NCBI RefSeq assembly: GCF_041146395.1
Contig: NC_090989.1
Coordinates: forward strand, 244,146,843 to 244,210,842
Length of the DNA stretch: 64,000 nt
From: Eulemur rufifrons
Taxonomy: Eukaryota > Chordata > Mammalia > Primates > Lemuridae
Direction of reading: 5' to 3'
Each line of letters begins with the position of its first letter. The first letter of the stretch is position 1. The position numbers were made by a program, and so were the translations under genes. Below the pieces are notes generated by a model that had not been told where the DNA came from, searched no databases, and saw only the letters and a list, made by a program, of their open reading frames with translations. This document shows positions 37,761-50,580 of the stretch, in pieces.

Positions 37761-38040
37761 ATATATATCATATACCTTCCTGGTCACCCATGAGTTGTTA
37801 ATGCATGGGAATTGAATTTGCATATGTCAAAGGTCTGTTCCACTTTTGTGAATTCTATTTAAGATTATATTAGCATTTTTGATAGTCATGGCATATTATT
37901 ATCTCTAAATGAGCTGTTATTAAAGCACACATCTTTTTCAGATGCACTCTTCAGTGGACATTCTAAGATCTGGTGCCTCTGTGACTAAATACCTAAAGGG
38001 TGGTTTCTTAAGAGAATAATTTACCTCATCATTACTTTCT

Positions 38041-38377
38041 TTTTTTTTTTTTTTTTGAGACAGAGTCTCACTTTGTTGCCCAGGCTAGAGTGAGTGCCAT
38101 GGCATCAGCCTAGCTCACAGCAACCTCAAACTCCTGGGCTCAAGCGATCCTCCTGCCTCAGCCTCCCAAGTAGCTGGGACTACAGGCATGCGCCACTATG
38201 CCTGGCTAATTTTTCTATATATGTATTTTTAGTTGTCCATATAATTTCTTTCTATTTTTAGTAGAGATGGGGTCTCGCTCTTGCTCAGGCTGGTCTCGAA
38301 CTCCTGACCTTGAGTGATCCACCCGCCTCGGCCTCCCAGAGTGCTAGGATTACAGGCATGAGCCACCGTGCCCGGCC
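38041..38377 (-). mobile_element. strepsirrhine-type Alu, antisense
   Basis: T16 then GAGACAGAGTCTCACTTTGT, the lemur-type middle 'TATGTATTTTTAGTTGTCCA', end 'GTGCCCGGCC'. The target duplication TCATTACTTTC is perfect (38029-38039 and 38379-38389). Confidence 0.96.
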
Positions 38378-38628
38378 TTCATTACTTTCATGCAAGTCTT
38401 CCCCTAGGAGATATTCATATTCAGTCTATACTAATTCACTTCTGAGATCCTAAAGTTAGTTGCTTGGATCTGTTGTCAACTAAAAATAGTAGTGCATAAC
38501 AACATGATCCGAGAAAGAAAGTAAAAGAAAGGAAAGGAAAGAAAATCAACAGTTTTATTTTGATTGGTAGTTGCAGGTCCATGTCAATAAAAATCATTAA
38601 TATTATTTAGAAAGCATTCATGTAGTTA

Positions 38629-39087
<459 letters not shown>

Positions 39088-39101
39088 GAAAGAAAATAAC
39101 A

Positions 39102-40934
39102 ATATAAAGCATTTTTGGCATGCAGTTTGACTAGCTATACCTAAAATACAGGTCATGAGAATGGGAGGTTTTGTGTGTGTCATAGTCATTGTGAGATGGT
39201 TATTTTAGATGCTTTAAATAATATAGTAAGATAATCATCAAATAACATAAATTTTAAAAAATGAAATAACTGGAATTATGGTAGCAAATGGATATTTTTA
39301 AAAATGAGAACAAAATGAAGCACATCTCAAAAGAACCAACAAATGAGAGAAGATAAAGATAATCAATATATTCAGACAGAAAAGTACGCTTAGTACACAA
39401 AAGTGAGCAGTTTCTGAGGTTGCTGGCGCAAGGGAATTACCTCTTTCAATAAAATGAATCAATTGTAACCAAATTTCAAAATAATCTTCTACTGTTTGAT
39501 TTTTTTGATACATGAAATTAATTTTACTGCAGATTTTTAATATAACAATATATTATAGGCATAGAGCACTTTCCTAATTTAGTAATTGAAAGCTTTTGGA
39601 AAGAAAATGTTTCCCTGTTTTTATTTTTTCTTACATTAGCTACAAAAACACTCTTTTGAGGAAGGTTTTATTTTCCCTTGCCAAGTTTCAGTAAATAGAA
39701 TTTAGTTGCATTTAATATAACTAGATGCATAAGATGAGATAGATAATTTAACTGTCAAAGTGTAAGTATTTAAGGTACATATTTTTTGTTTTTCTTCTAG
39801 GAAAGTATCAGTTAAATAGCATTCATTTCCTTCAAAATACTTCCTCACCTTCACCCCTCAAAAGAATTTCAATGCTATTTTTGAAAATATTTTGAATTAT
39901 TGGTCATAAAGGTATTTTAAAACATTCCTGTGAAGTGTTTTAGAGCTTCACCCAGTAGTGTCAGAAGTATTCATTCTTATTTGAACAAGAGAACAGAAAA
40001 AAAGACAGGCTATAGCAGTTGCCTGCTTCAAAGATTCAAGTAGAGTGGAAATCAGAGAAAAGAACAGGCAGCACAGATGGTTAAAAGTAAGTTAGTGTTT
40101 CTGAAATTAGTTCAAATTGTTTTAATAACTATTTGTATTTTAAGAGCATCCTTTAATGATTCATATTTTGAGATCATATCTATGAAAATAGGTGCCAAAC
40201 TGAGAAAGCATTTGCGTGTTTATAGGAATATTAATTTTAGGAACTCAATTTTTAAGACTGATATGAATCACCTCAAATGCCAAAATCTAAAAGTAAAACA
40301 CAAAAAAATCTCCCAGTCAATTTTTATCTTCATTTTCTGATTTTGTAAAGAATCTATTTAAACATCTGAATCTTCACTAAGTCCTATAAAGAATGACTAT
40401 ATTTCTAGGAGAACGTTGTAATTATTCATTTTTCATTTATATAGTATATTTTGTTGCTTGAAAAGCTATCAGTCTAGCAGAATATAATGACAGGAAAAAC
40501 AATCCCAGTAACTGATAATTCTGTGGCATTAGGATCTATCATGTATGTATTTTTTCTTTCTCAACTCATGGTAGGCAGTTTAGAGATCTGACCCATCCTT
40601 CCTTCTTTGTTTAAATATTTTTAAATTCTAGTCATTGTGCAGTGAGAATTTGCAGGTGTTTCTCAGAGAACTTTTTCCCCTCTAGCTGGATGTGGAAAGG
40701 ACAATGCAATTAATAACAGATGGCACGGGATGACCACGTCCTTGAGAGAACGCCTTATTGGCACCTCCTGCTAATTGTATCACATATAACACAACTAAAA
40801 GCATAATAAATCTGAACTGGGGGACATTTTATGCAAGAGCTCTTCTCCTTTTCCAGACGGTAAATTGCTCAGCTCTTGAAATATCTATAACCTTGTGACA
40901 CCCAACTTGCATTAGCTTAATTGCATTTTTTCCA
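39102..40934. other. single-copy DNA, no gene seen
   Basis: No exon is supported. The block at about 40690-40915, next to the polypyrimidine tract, is repeat-free and of mixed composition, hence a weak candidate for conservation. Confidence 0.45.
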
Positions 40935-41000
40935 TCTCCCTCCCCCTTCTCCCCTCCCTTTCTCTCTCCTCTCTCTCTCTCCCTCCCTCTCTCCCTCTCT
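40935..41000. repeat. polypyrimidine tract
   Basis: 66 uninterrupted C/T bases, mostly CT and CCCT units, followed by more CT-rich sequence to about 41022. Long homopurine-homopyrimidine tracts can form triplex (H-) DNA. Confidence 0.9.
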
Positions 41001-41022
41001 GTCTTTCTCTCTCTTTGTCTCT

Positions 41023-42164
41023 CATATTTTTTCCTCTGGGTATAAGGGAACAATCAGGCTTTTGTTTTGCTACCTAGTTTAGTGCTGTGTCTAAAACAGC
41101 TGCATTTCCTGGCTCATACAGAATCTGGTCAGGGTTTGATCTGGTGGCTTACTTACTCTTTCAAAGGGCTTTAAGACACTTTCCTTAACATTCATGTTGG
41201 GAAAGAAAATGTATATATAACTGCTGATATAATTTAATAAACCTGTAGAAGAAGATTCTCATTAAATGAAAAAACATATAAGCTTCAGATAAACTAACAC
41301 ACATGCATATGTAAGCACACACACACACAGAAGCACAGGGCTTTCTTTTTTGCGTAAAGGCAACAACTCACAATATCCTGTTGCAGTAAAAAGGATTGAG
41401 TTTTCACCCACTTCACAACTTGGTTTGGTGTTATTAACAATCTGTAAAATAAAAGTTTCATAATGTGATAGAATGTAACCTCCTAACAATTACTATTTTT
41501 CTCTTCCTCTAAGAAAATGCTCTAGTGAATTTCATAATAAATTCCTACACATCTATTTTGATTTTTGGAGGTTTTCCTGTAAGTGAACAAACAAAAAGTA
41601 ATTTAAATTATATTTGGAGAGACTTAAAACAAATACATCAAAATCATGGAATATGTGTTGAAATTGTGTCTTGGCTGACTAGCTCTGTGTGTGTGTCTGT
41701 GTTTCCTTTTTTTTTTTTTTCCCATCTATATAGATGTCTATTTTTCTCCAGTGATTTATCATCACTGATGATAGTAACCCTAGTATTTATGTCAGTTGGA
41801 TGAACCAATGCTAAAATAAAAAGACAAATAACAGTCCACACAAGAAATGATATACAGTATGGGAAAGCAACCATATTCTGAGATCTTTCTGGTATTAGTC
41901 CTATTCCTGACTCCGCTATTGGTTACTCATACTTTGAGCAACAACTTTTAAGCCAGTCCTGGACCTTAGACACATCAGCAATTGGGTTTAAGGGGAGTAG
42001 AAAATTCTCAAGATTCTGAACATTCTTATTTGATCTCTATTGAAACAAGAAGCATTGTTAGTGAGTTATCTCTTAAGCATATAGACCCTAATCACAGGTT
42101 TGGGACAGATTAACTGAAGTTGCCATTATTGGTAGTATTATGAACTTGAAGAATGTTTAAGTCA
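41023..42164. other. single-copy DNA with small simple repeats
   Basis: A short (AC)n at about 41317-41329, (GT)n at 41686-41695 and T-run at 41708-41720. No gene is seen. Confidence 0.45.
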
Positions 42165-42300
42165 CAATCTGCATGTAGCTAATGAATGACCTTGGGTAAG
42201 TCCTACTTTTGTGAACATTATTATCTTCCATCATAAAGTGAGGGATCAGAACTAGAATTAATATTTAAACAGTACTCCCTTGAAGAAAAGGGGCCCTTGA
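42165..42300 (+). mobile_element. MIR SINE fragment
   Basis: 'GTAGCTAATGAATGACCTTG' followed by GGTAAGTCC and 'ATCATAAAGTGAGGGATCAG' match the sense MIR core. Confidence 0.65.
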
Positions 42301-43139
42301 GATCCCCACTGTGGATGGGGGAGAGATGGAGGAGTAAGGATATGTAACAATGGGCCACTATTCTTAGAGCCATTTTAGTATTGTTTGTTGTGTTTGTTTA
42401 TGTTTCATAGAGGATTTCCTTTGAGCAATTCTCTTTGCATACATGTCCACCTGGCTAAAATTATTCAAAAACAATTAGAATGCATAATTGCTAAGGTTCC
42501 TTTCAGGTAGGAATTCTATGACCTATGTACTAGCATGCCTCCTATTTCATATGAACTAATTCAGATGTTCTGAATGAAGCATGGCATTTGGAATCAATTA
42601 CTCTACTCTTTCTACTTGTTCTACAGTTGATTTGAATAATGTGCAATATAAAAATGAACTTCTTTGCATTAAATGTATGTGTATGTGTTTAAATGTTTAA
42701 AATGTATTTTACTGTATGTCTCCATATTTTGAAGAAGCAGAATTATTTATACAGTGGGCAGAATCTCTAAAGCCCAAGTGAATAATAGGTCTTATGTTTC
42801 TCCTTGGTTTCACATTGGTCCTCTTCATTCCCGTATATTTATAGTCCACAATCTTTAGGTCAGTGTAGGTGGATAGTTGTTAGGTGGAAACATAAAGATA
42901 GTTTTATCACCTTTAGAGCAAAGAATAAAATTATAATGTTAGTTATAGTAGTATTTGGTCTTTTGTTCATCTGTGTTCCTACTGGAATCAGACATTTTCT
43001 AGGAGCAGGTCCTTATTTCTGGTTCAGTAGTCAAATAAAAATATTTATCCTATATACAGAGAAAATAAAGACTAATGGGATAGAGAAAAATACTCATTAT
43101 CATATATCGCTGCACAATAACTTACCCATTTACTGACTT
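42301..43139. other. single-copy DNA
   Basis: A 110-codon frame (42804-43136) has no recognisable domain and no exon context. Confidence 0.5.
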
Positions 43140-43240
43140 TCTTGCTCAACTTTTGGTTGCTGTGAGGATTAAAGCAATTATTATAGTGAAAGTATTTGAA
43201 AAATATAAAGCCTTGAATGAGTGCAATACTTATTCATCTT
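43140..43240 (+). mobile_element. MIR SINE 3' part
   Basis: 'GGTTGCTGTGAGGATTAAAG' followed by 'GCCTTGAATGAGTGCAATAC' resembles the sense MIR 3' half. Confidence 0.5.
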
Positions 43241-44004
43241 TGTAGCCTGACCACTTTAACATGTTTCCTAACCCATAGGCAATGCTTAGTAAGCCTCTGA
43301 GGGACACATAAGTAAATTAATTAATAAAAATAATATACATAATTCTGTATTGGGCCAGTGCATAGGATCAGGTGAATGATACATAGAGATAAGTTTCCAT
43401 TCCCTCAATTGTTTATAACAAATGTAATAAAAAAGTGAACAAATGAACGTATGCTACTTATCTATCTATTATCTTATGTACCACAGCAACTGAAAATAGA
43501 AAAGCAAAGCTAACACTTACAAAAATGGTTGATTGGTTTCCTGTGAACAAATATCAATCAAATACTGTCATTTATAGGGAATAGAAAGGAGACAAAGTAA
43601 AGAGAGTCAGAAATTTCTTTGGTTACAATAATCTGTTTCCTCTGGAACTTATTATGGGTTTTGCCCCTCATTTTGAACCTAAATTTAACTTGAGTCCACA
43701 CACACCAGGTGATATCTCACTTATATTATTGTAAATTATTTACATCACAAATTCTGGGTCATGAAGCTGAGGTGATGGAATATTTTTACATAAAAATGTT
43801 GGAATCATGTTTTATTTTAAGCTTCTTGCACTGATCATTTTATTCTCAGTGAAGGTATGTCCTACATTAGCTTTTGTATTAGTATAGTAAAGGGATCGGT
43901 TAAATAGCAAGAATTCTATCTCTCCTGATTAATGTTATACCTCAAAAGTTTAAGAATTTCTGATATATCGGGATATACTCAGAATGAAGCATTACATTTT
44001 ATAT
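43241..44004. other. single-copy DNA
   Basis: No gene or repeat recognised. Confidence 0.5.
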
Positions 44005-44150
44005 TTACATATGACTTCAGATAAGTCATTTGAAACTGCTTAGATTCTTGCTCTCTTTCAAAATGAGAGTGATGATACCACGTACCGACTTATCATTTAG
44101 AGTTGGAAATCATCATAATGTTTGGTCATAGGGGATTGATAAACATTAAT
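44005..44150 (+). mobile_element. MIR SINE fragment
   Basis: 'GACTTCAGATAAGTCATTTG', 'CTCTCTTTCAAAATGAGAGT' and GATGATACCACGTACC follow the sense MIR core. Confidence 0.55.
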
Positions 44151-44157
44151 GACTAAA

Positions 44158-44395
44158 AAGTAGGTAGTGGAAAAATATTGGCTTTGGAATTTATCTAAAC
44201 TGGATTCAATTGTTGGCCTTTCTAGTTACTATATGATATTGAAACAGTTTATCTTACTCTAGGTTATCTATAAAACAGCACCAAAAAACTGTTTGGATTA
44301 TTTAGAGGATTAGAGATAATAAAAGCAGAGTGTCTAGTACAGTAGTTGACCATAGTAGTCATTCCAAACACTGCCTCTATCATAACAATTATTAT
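44158..44395 (+). mobile_element. near-complete MIR SINE
   Basis: From 'GCTTTGGAATTTATCTAAAC' and 'TGGATTCAATTGTTGGCCTT' through 'GATTATTTAGAGGATTAGAG' to 'GTGTCTAGTACAGTAGTTGA', the full MIR order is kept. Confidence 0.7.
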
Positions 44396-44436
44396 ATTTC
44401 TTGGTATTAACATTAAGTGAAAATGTTGGTTTAGAT

Positions 44437-44810
44437 CAGTGGTTCTCAACCAGGGAGATGGATTTTGCCACCCTCTGTTCCCCAGAGATATTGTTAATGT
44501 CTGGAGACATTTTTGGTTGTCCACCGCTGCACAGGGGTGGGGTACCTGTGGCCTTCTGATTTCACGATTGTTCTTTTTTAAGCACCACAAGAGGCAAGAA
44601 AAGCTTCATCTTTCTCTGCCAAACCCCTTTTAATAAGAGGATTTGTTCTATAAAATTTGGATTCAGTCAAAAGGCTGCACTCAAGGATCCAAAAAGCCAC
44701 ATGTGTCCCCAAAGCTATAGGTTCCCCACCCAAAACACACAGGACAGTCTCTCACAACAAAGAAGTATTTTCCCCAAAGTTTCAGTAGTACTTAGATTGA
44801 GAAATACTGA
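44437..44810 (+). mobile_element. MER20 hAT (Charlie) element, interrupted
   Basis: Ends are CAGTGGTTCTCAACC and GATTGAGAAATACTG. The interior shows 'TAATGTCTGGAGACATTTTT' and 'CACACAGGACAGTCTCTCAC'. The flanking 8-mers GTTTAGAT (44429-44436) and ATTTAGAT (44811-44818) form the expected hAT target duplication with one change. A second element sits inside at about 44532-44731, so MER20 is longer than its usual ~220 bp. Confidence 0.88.
44532..44731. mobile_element. short hAT-type non-autonomous element nested in MER20
   Basis: It begins CAGGGGTGGGGTACCTG and ends ATAGGTTCCCCACCC, near-reverse complements typical of a hAT family. The interior 'TTGGATTCAGTCAAAAGGCT' is a phrase I recognise from such elements. 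It replaces the middle of MER20. Family name is left open, and an 8-bp duplication is not obvious. Confidence 0.7.
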
Positions 44811-44818
44811 TTTAGATT

Positions 44819-46958
44819 ATTTTGAGTCAAATCACTTTACTAAGAAACAAAATTGTAATTTAAATTAATCACTGCTTTTTCTGAGAATTGAAGCTAGAAA
44901 ATATCTATACTAAAATGGCCATGATATCCTTTCCATTATGTTTACCTTGGTCTTAGGCTATAGGAAATGGCTTCTGCCATTAATAGAAGTAAGAAATATC
45001 TGAAAACTTCTACTTATTTAAGTCATATAATGTCTGAATTATAATTGCCTCCTGATCAAATTGACCAAACAGTTAAGAATTGAAGCTCCTATGGACCTGA
45101 ATTAGTTATTCTGTGGTCTGTGCTTTGCATCACCTTTTGACTTAGCTATTTGCAGGAAATGAGAGGGATTATGGAGAATCAATGTTGTAGAAGATGACTA
45201 AAAGCATAATTACTTTAGCTTAACACAACTATCTTTACTAACATTAGGTTTGAATTTATAGTATTTATTATATAAACAGATTTTATTCATATCAGTATAA
45301 TTTGGAATGCAGTCAAGGATAATATAAATGTTAGATTTAGGTTGGCACATAGATGAGACAAAGATCACATATTATCTGAATTGGCTATGGGGATTTTTTA
45401 GGACTGACAAAACCTGTCTTTATGTTGTCAATGAGTATCATCTATACCTTGGCAATGCCTCAAACATTACAGACTTTAAATATAAGAGGATAGTGATAAT
45501 AGACATTAAAAAAACTTAGAGGAATCTGTGATGATCACTCATTTACTTACTTTTATTCAAAAATCAACACTTTCCAAAATGCTTAAGTATTATTATGTGA
45601 ATGGGGATTTTTTTTCTAGTTAGGAAAAATGATAACATTTTGCAGTTGAAACTTGTCTGTTGTAGATATGGTAGGATATTTAGCAACAAGAAGAGATAAG
45701 TCCCTGGTTCCCTACAAGCTTATGCTATTTTGTTATTTTCATTCTTAACATGTGGACTCAAACAGATAGTTTTTGATTTGCATATTCTTATTTTTTCCAA
45801 AATTGGTAATAGTATTTTTAGAAAAAAAGTGACACGAACTTCTTTCAATCAGCGCTTTCTTCTCCCTGAACTCTTAGTACCTCTAGTCTGTACAATTTCC
45901 CTTCTTTTTTTTCTAATTTATTTCACTATCCTTTGGACTTTTGTCTGCTATGGGTGGACTATAAATAATAATCTCCAATAAAAGACAAAATAATTGCATC
46001 AAATAGACCAACTCTCCGAACGAGGCGTGAGGTATAAGCAATGTCATAATGACAAGCTGCACTAGAGGGCAAGAGAGAGAAGAATTCTAGCTTCAGCTAC
46101 AGTACTACAGAAAATAGAGAAGGTAAGTTCATACATTTACCCTTGGGAGGTTAGTAAGTGAAAGCTGTTTAAAAGTACCCTTCACACATCCAATACTTAT
46201 TTGGGAATACAAATGACTCCACAAAGTAGTTAAAAAAATATTTTCATAACTATAACAGAAGTAAATTCATTGGTTTGTATAAAGAAACCTTTTTTTAAAA
46301 GAAAAAGGAAAATAAAGGAAACAAAATTCATCTTTACTAGAACACATACACAAGAAAAATATTATGTAGCTTCAATAAAAATAGAATCTTGCAAAAATCA
46401 TAAGCTAGAAAATTCCTTGACCTTTTATTTCCACAATCTGTTAGTCAGTTGGGTGTCTCTCCCTTCCTCTGATGAGATTTAGATCTGGGAAATCAATGTG
46501 GTGGCTGTGTCTTTGAGCCAAGCTCTGTCATGTCCTGGTAACCATATCTCTTATTATAACCAATATGCAGTCAAGTGGATAGCAAGGAGATATCCCAATG
46601 GAAATTGTAACACTTGGTTATTTATCTGTCATCAATCTACTGAACCAGAATCCTAATTCATCTGCTGGTTTAAAACTACACTGTGGAAATCAACAGACAG
46701 ACCTTTTCCTTTAAATTATATAAACTGAAAACCTATCTCCTCTATTCTCTGTGTTTCTGTTTAATAAGGGATGACTGTAAAGTACATTTGTGTTTTTGAT
46801 TGGGTCTGGAAACCGGTTAGATAAATTGAATGCACTACAAATTTTAAAATCTAAACATATTGAAGATCCTGAATTGACTTATAGAACTAAAACTTACTGT
46901 AAATGTCCAATATGTAAAAATAGAGAATGTTATATTGAAATTTAGGGGATATCAAGAG
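44819..46958. other. single-copy DNA
   Basis: No gene is recognised. The stretch at about 46005-46075 has three CpGs in otherwise CpG-poor DNA and no repeat identity. Confidence 0.45.
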
Positions 46959-47418
46959 TGTCTTAGTCCATTTGTGTTACTCTAAAGGAATACATGAGGC
47001 TGGGTAATTTATAAAGAAAAGAGGTTTATTTGGCTTATGGTTCTTCAGATTGTATAAGAAGCATGGAGCCAGTACCTATTCAACTTCTGGTGAGGGTCTC
47101 AGGGTGCTTCCACTCAAGCAGGAAGGCAAAGGAAGCCAGTGTGTACAGAGATCACCTGGCAAGAAAGGAAGCAAGAGAGAGAGTGAGGAGGCGAGACAGG
47201 GAATGGGACAGGGGGAGTTGCCAGGCTCTTTTTAACACCCACTTCTCATGAAAACTAATAGAATGAGGATGCACTCACACCACTCCACCCCAGGGGGGCA
47301 TTAATTCATGAGAGATCTCCCTCCATGACCCAAACACCTCCCATTAAGCCCCAGCTCCAACACTGAAGGACAGATTTCAACATGAGGTTTGGAGGGGTCA
47401 AACAGCCAAATTACAGCA
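46959..47418 (-). mobile_element. MST-type MaLR solo LTR, antisense
   Basis: It begins TGTCTTAGTCCATTTGTG, continues 'GAGGCTGGGTAATTTATAAA' and 'AGAAAAGAGGTTTATTTGGC', and ends 'GGAGGGGTCAAACAGCCAAA' plus TTACAGCA. The 5-bp target duplication AAGAG is perfect (46954-46958, 47419-47423). Open frames at 47030-47251 lie entirely within it and are not genes. Confidence 0.9.
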
Positions 47419-47423
47419 AAGAG

Positions 47424-47980
47424 TTTAATCAAAGGAATTTCAAAACTCTCAAGGAATGTTGCAGAGGAAATGCAATTTTGTGGTAACATGTAAAAGAAAT
47501 AATTAGAAAGGGGATTATGAAACAATTAAAAATTCTATATTTAGAAGAGTTACATTTGATTTTTAAATCTACCCGTAATAGATTATCAGACTTACAGAAG
47601 CAGGAAAACTGATTTAAACAGATACTTAATATTATTGTCTTCTAAATATTTTGTCTGCCATTTGATAGACATGAGTAAACTGTAATCACACCTGTTGCAC
47701 ACAGTAGGCATAAGAAAAGGCCACAAATTTAAGAGCCTTCAAATTATAGTATTTGAACCAAGTTGACACGAAAAAAATGTTAATATAGCTGGAAGCATAT
47801 CAAAAACTTTTCTAAACATTGCTAACCTGGACCTGATGATTCTGTAAGATAGAGCTGACTTCTAGGAATGAACAAACTCACCATAGTAAGGGATGGAAGA
47901 GTGGTTGCCTAAGGAATTGGAAAATCCAAGTTGTCTCTTCATTTAAAAGAACCCCCCTTTCTCTTGTATAAATGTCATCT
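47424..47980. other. single-copy DNA
   Basis: No gene or repeat recognised. Confidence 0.5.
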
Positions 47981-48310
47981 TGCAGTTTGTAATGAAAACT
48001 TGAGGAAACCCCGAGGGGAACCTGGTGCTTTTAGTAAATGATGCAAGCCCCATTGACTTACAATGAAAATCAGTTGGGGTCTATTTATTGCTCCCTTTAG
48101 CATGAGCGTCCTCCATCCCTCCTGATGAAGAGAGAAAGAGGCACATCAGGGCTTTGGCAGAAGGAATAAAAAGCACTGGGATTCCTACAAGGTTTCTGCC
48201 TTCCTGAGAATGGGCTCACTTGGGTAAACCAGTACTAGAAATGGTCTATGGTGCCTTCTAAGGCAAAGGAGACAACAATCAAGCTGAATAAATATCACAT
48301 AAAGTTGATT
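47981..48310. promoter_or_regulatory. candidate conserved non-coding element
   Basis: Repeat-free, moderately GC-balanced block including 'CCCCATTGACTTACAATGAA' and 'TCTATTTATTGCTCCCTTTA' (MEF2-like CTATTTAT). Its texture differs from the decayed flanks. This is inference only. Confidence 0.3.
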
Positions 48311-49679
48311 TGGAAAGTTGGTAGATGGAAACATTCAGTAGATTAGATATTTTGTATTAAACTGGGCAACTTCTAGCACTTTAAAATATTGTCAGTATTG
48401 TGTGCTTCTATATAACCAAATATTACACATGCACACATAATATTTTACATAATTTTTCCTTCTCATTTTTTCAAAACAAACTCTATTAAGTTAACCCCTG
48501 TTTACCTATTTCAATCAAATACTTTCTATGTGGCATTTGACCAAAAAACAGAAACATAATTTCATGTACTTCTTAATAACATAGAATTGTGGAACTTCAA
48601 TAAAACAAACAAACAAACAAAAAACCCCACAACTTTATATCTTAAAAGAGGGGTCTCCTCATCAAGGCACTAACTTTAACATTAAAGAGATGTAATTGTG
48701 TTTTTTTTTTTTTTTTTGGTACCATGATGGGAAGTTTAGATTTGAATTACTTTACCAACAGAAGATTTCTCACAAATTCAAGCACTGAGATTATGCAGTA
48801 TTTCAGAAAGGAACCACTTCTCTTGATGTTTATACATTCTCAGAATTTCTGAGGTAAACATTTGCCTTATATAAATTTAATCCAAATGCAACTTACATAT
48901 TAAAACAGTTATAATCATTTTAAAACTAAAACACTAAGGAATATAATAAAAATCTAAAAATCATTTCTATAAGGTAGCCATCATTTTATCATATTGCCAA
49001 AACAAACATTAAAACATTTAAAGGTTGCTTCTATCCTTGAATGAGAGGTGCAGAAGAAAAGAAAGATAAAAGCCAGAAAAAAAAGTAAATATGTTGCTGT
49101 ATATTTACAATATGAAATGCTATATTCAGCCCTGTTAATTGGTAGAACACACATCAGCTGTGCTTGCAGAGGGCACTAATATGTAACTAGACCATTGGTC
49201 GATGGGCTCACCCGGTAGTGTCAAGTACTCTCCTACTCTTATTCAATCTGTAAAGTGATATAGTGGTGCCTCCCTCAGGCCTGTAGACAGAGTTAGATTT
49301 CACATGCACAAGGAATGTCAAAACATGAATCAATTATATTTCTAGCCAGAAAGGTCAAATATTGAACTCAACCAGCTTAGTAAAAACAAGTCACTTGTCA
49401 AATCTGTCCTAAGGACGTGGAGTCAGAGTCTTGTATCTCAGTGGCAGCCATGTCTTGGACTTGGGACACTGGAACAGGAGAACTAAAATGCTATACTTCA
49501 AAACTAAAGTTTTAAAGAGTAAGATGGATTTGGGAAGTATGTGAAAAATAATGCCAATGAAGAATAAAAAGTATTAATTTCTTGTCTTCTATTGAGAGGT
49601 ATATTTCATATTTTATCTTCTCTCTTTTTATGATATAGTAATTAAGTGGCCTTCATCTATCATGTAATGTGACTGGAAC
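48311..49679. other. single-copy DNA with a (CAAA)n and a T-run
   Basis: A (CAAA)n tract at about 48606-48620 and T16 at 48703-48718. The block at about 49130-49480 is repeat-free and mixed in composition. No gene is recognised. Confidence 0.45.
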
Positions 49680-49800
49680 TTCAGGTACATCATTCTCAAA
49701 AACCTCATGAAGTAAATATCATCATCTATAATTTGTAACTGAGAAAGAAATTAAACCAATTCTCTCTGGTGCTAAAGTCCACTCTCTTTCTACCAAACTA
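49680..49800 (-). mobile_element. MIR SINE fragment
   Basis: 'AACCTCATGAAGTAAATATC', 'GTAACTGAGAAAGAAATTAA' and 'AAAGTCCACTCTCTTTCTAC' follow reversed MIR. Confidence 0.55.
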
Positions 49801-49809
49801 ATACAAACT

Positions 49810-50260
49810 TAATTGTTTTATATTTTTTTAAGCCAATTGTTCTGTGTTGATTTACACTTAATTAATTGTTTAATATGCTTGAATGTTTAATTTTTCACTA
49901 ATGTTAATAGGTTAAAAGTTAATTATGTTGAGTTAGATTATTTTTTACTTTGATCAGCAAAATAACCAACAGCCTTGGTGCAATTGACCCTCTCTGAAAC
50001 AATTGGCTTTAAGAATGAAGAAAAACATTTTTCCTCCTTTGCAAAATCAAACAAATGTAATGTTTCCCTTGGAATAAATATTATGTCATAAAGCTAATAG
50101 GTTCAAAGATAATTAAGATTTTTTTGTGATTTCAAAAGCAGACTTGCTAGATTAATAATATATAAATATAATCACATTGCCTTAAACAACCTAATAACTA
50201 AAGAAGTGTTGGTTATTACATTTATGAAAAAGTGAGGCTAGCTTTTAAAAAATGTCTAAT
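49810..50260. promoter_or_regulatory. candidate conserved AT-rich regulatory element
   Basis: Contains ACTTAATTAATTG (49856 on), several TTAAT cores, GTGCAATTGACCC (49978 on) and the SOX-like GAAACAATTGG (49996 on). It is repeat-free. The motif density suggests an enhancer, but the base composition alone could give it. Confidence 0.3.
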
Positions 50261-50374
50261 ACTAGGCAAGAGGCTGACTTGATTGTGGGTGGTGTGGAAT
50301 TTAGGAAGACTTGTGTACCCTCTGCTCTTCATTTTTTTTGTTAGGGGGAAATATCAGAAGATTCACAGCAAGAG

Positions 50375-50580
50375 AAAATACATTTTTGAGCACCTGTTAT
50401 GTGCCAGTGACTGTAACAGGTGCTTTTCATCCATTTCTTTATTTAAGCTTAGTCAAAATCAGCACTACTTTTTAGTTAATACTAAGAAAACGGAACTCAA
50501 AGAGATCCACTGGCATGCCCAAGTCAAACAATTGGGAAATGGAACAACAGATATTTAAAGCTCCATCTCTCTGGCCCTAA
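50375..50580 (-). mobile_element. MIR SINE, antisense
   Basis: 'TTTTTGAGCACCTGTTATGT' then GCCAGTGACTG, 'GGAACTCAAAGAGATCCACT' and 'CATGCCCAAGTCAAACAATT' match reversed MIR throughout. Confidence 0.8.

Noticed and set aside
47030..47251. Arg/Glu-rich frame
   Set aside because: It lies entirely inside a MaLR LTR; the charged stretch comes from GAGAGA-type LTR sequence.
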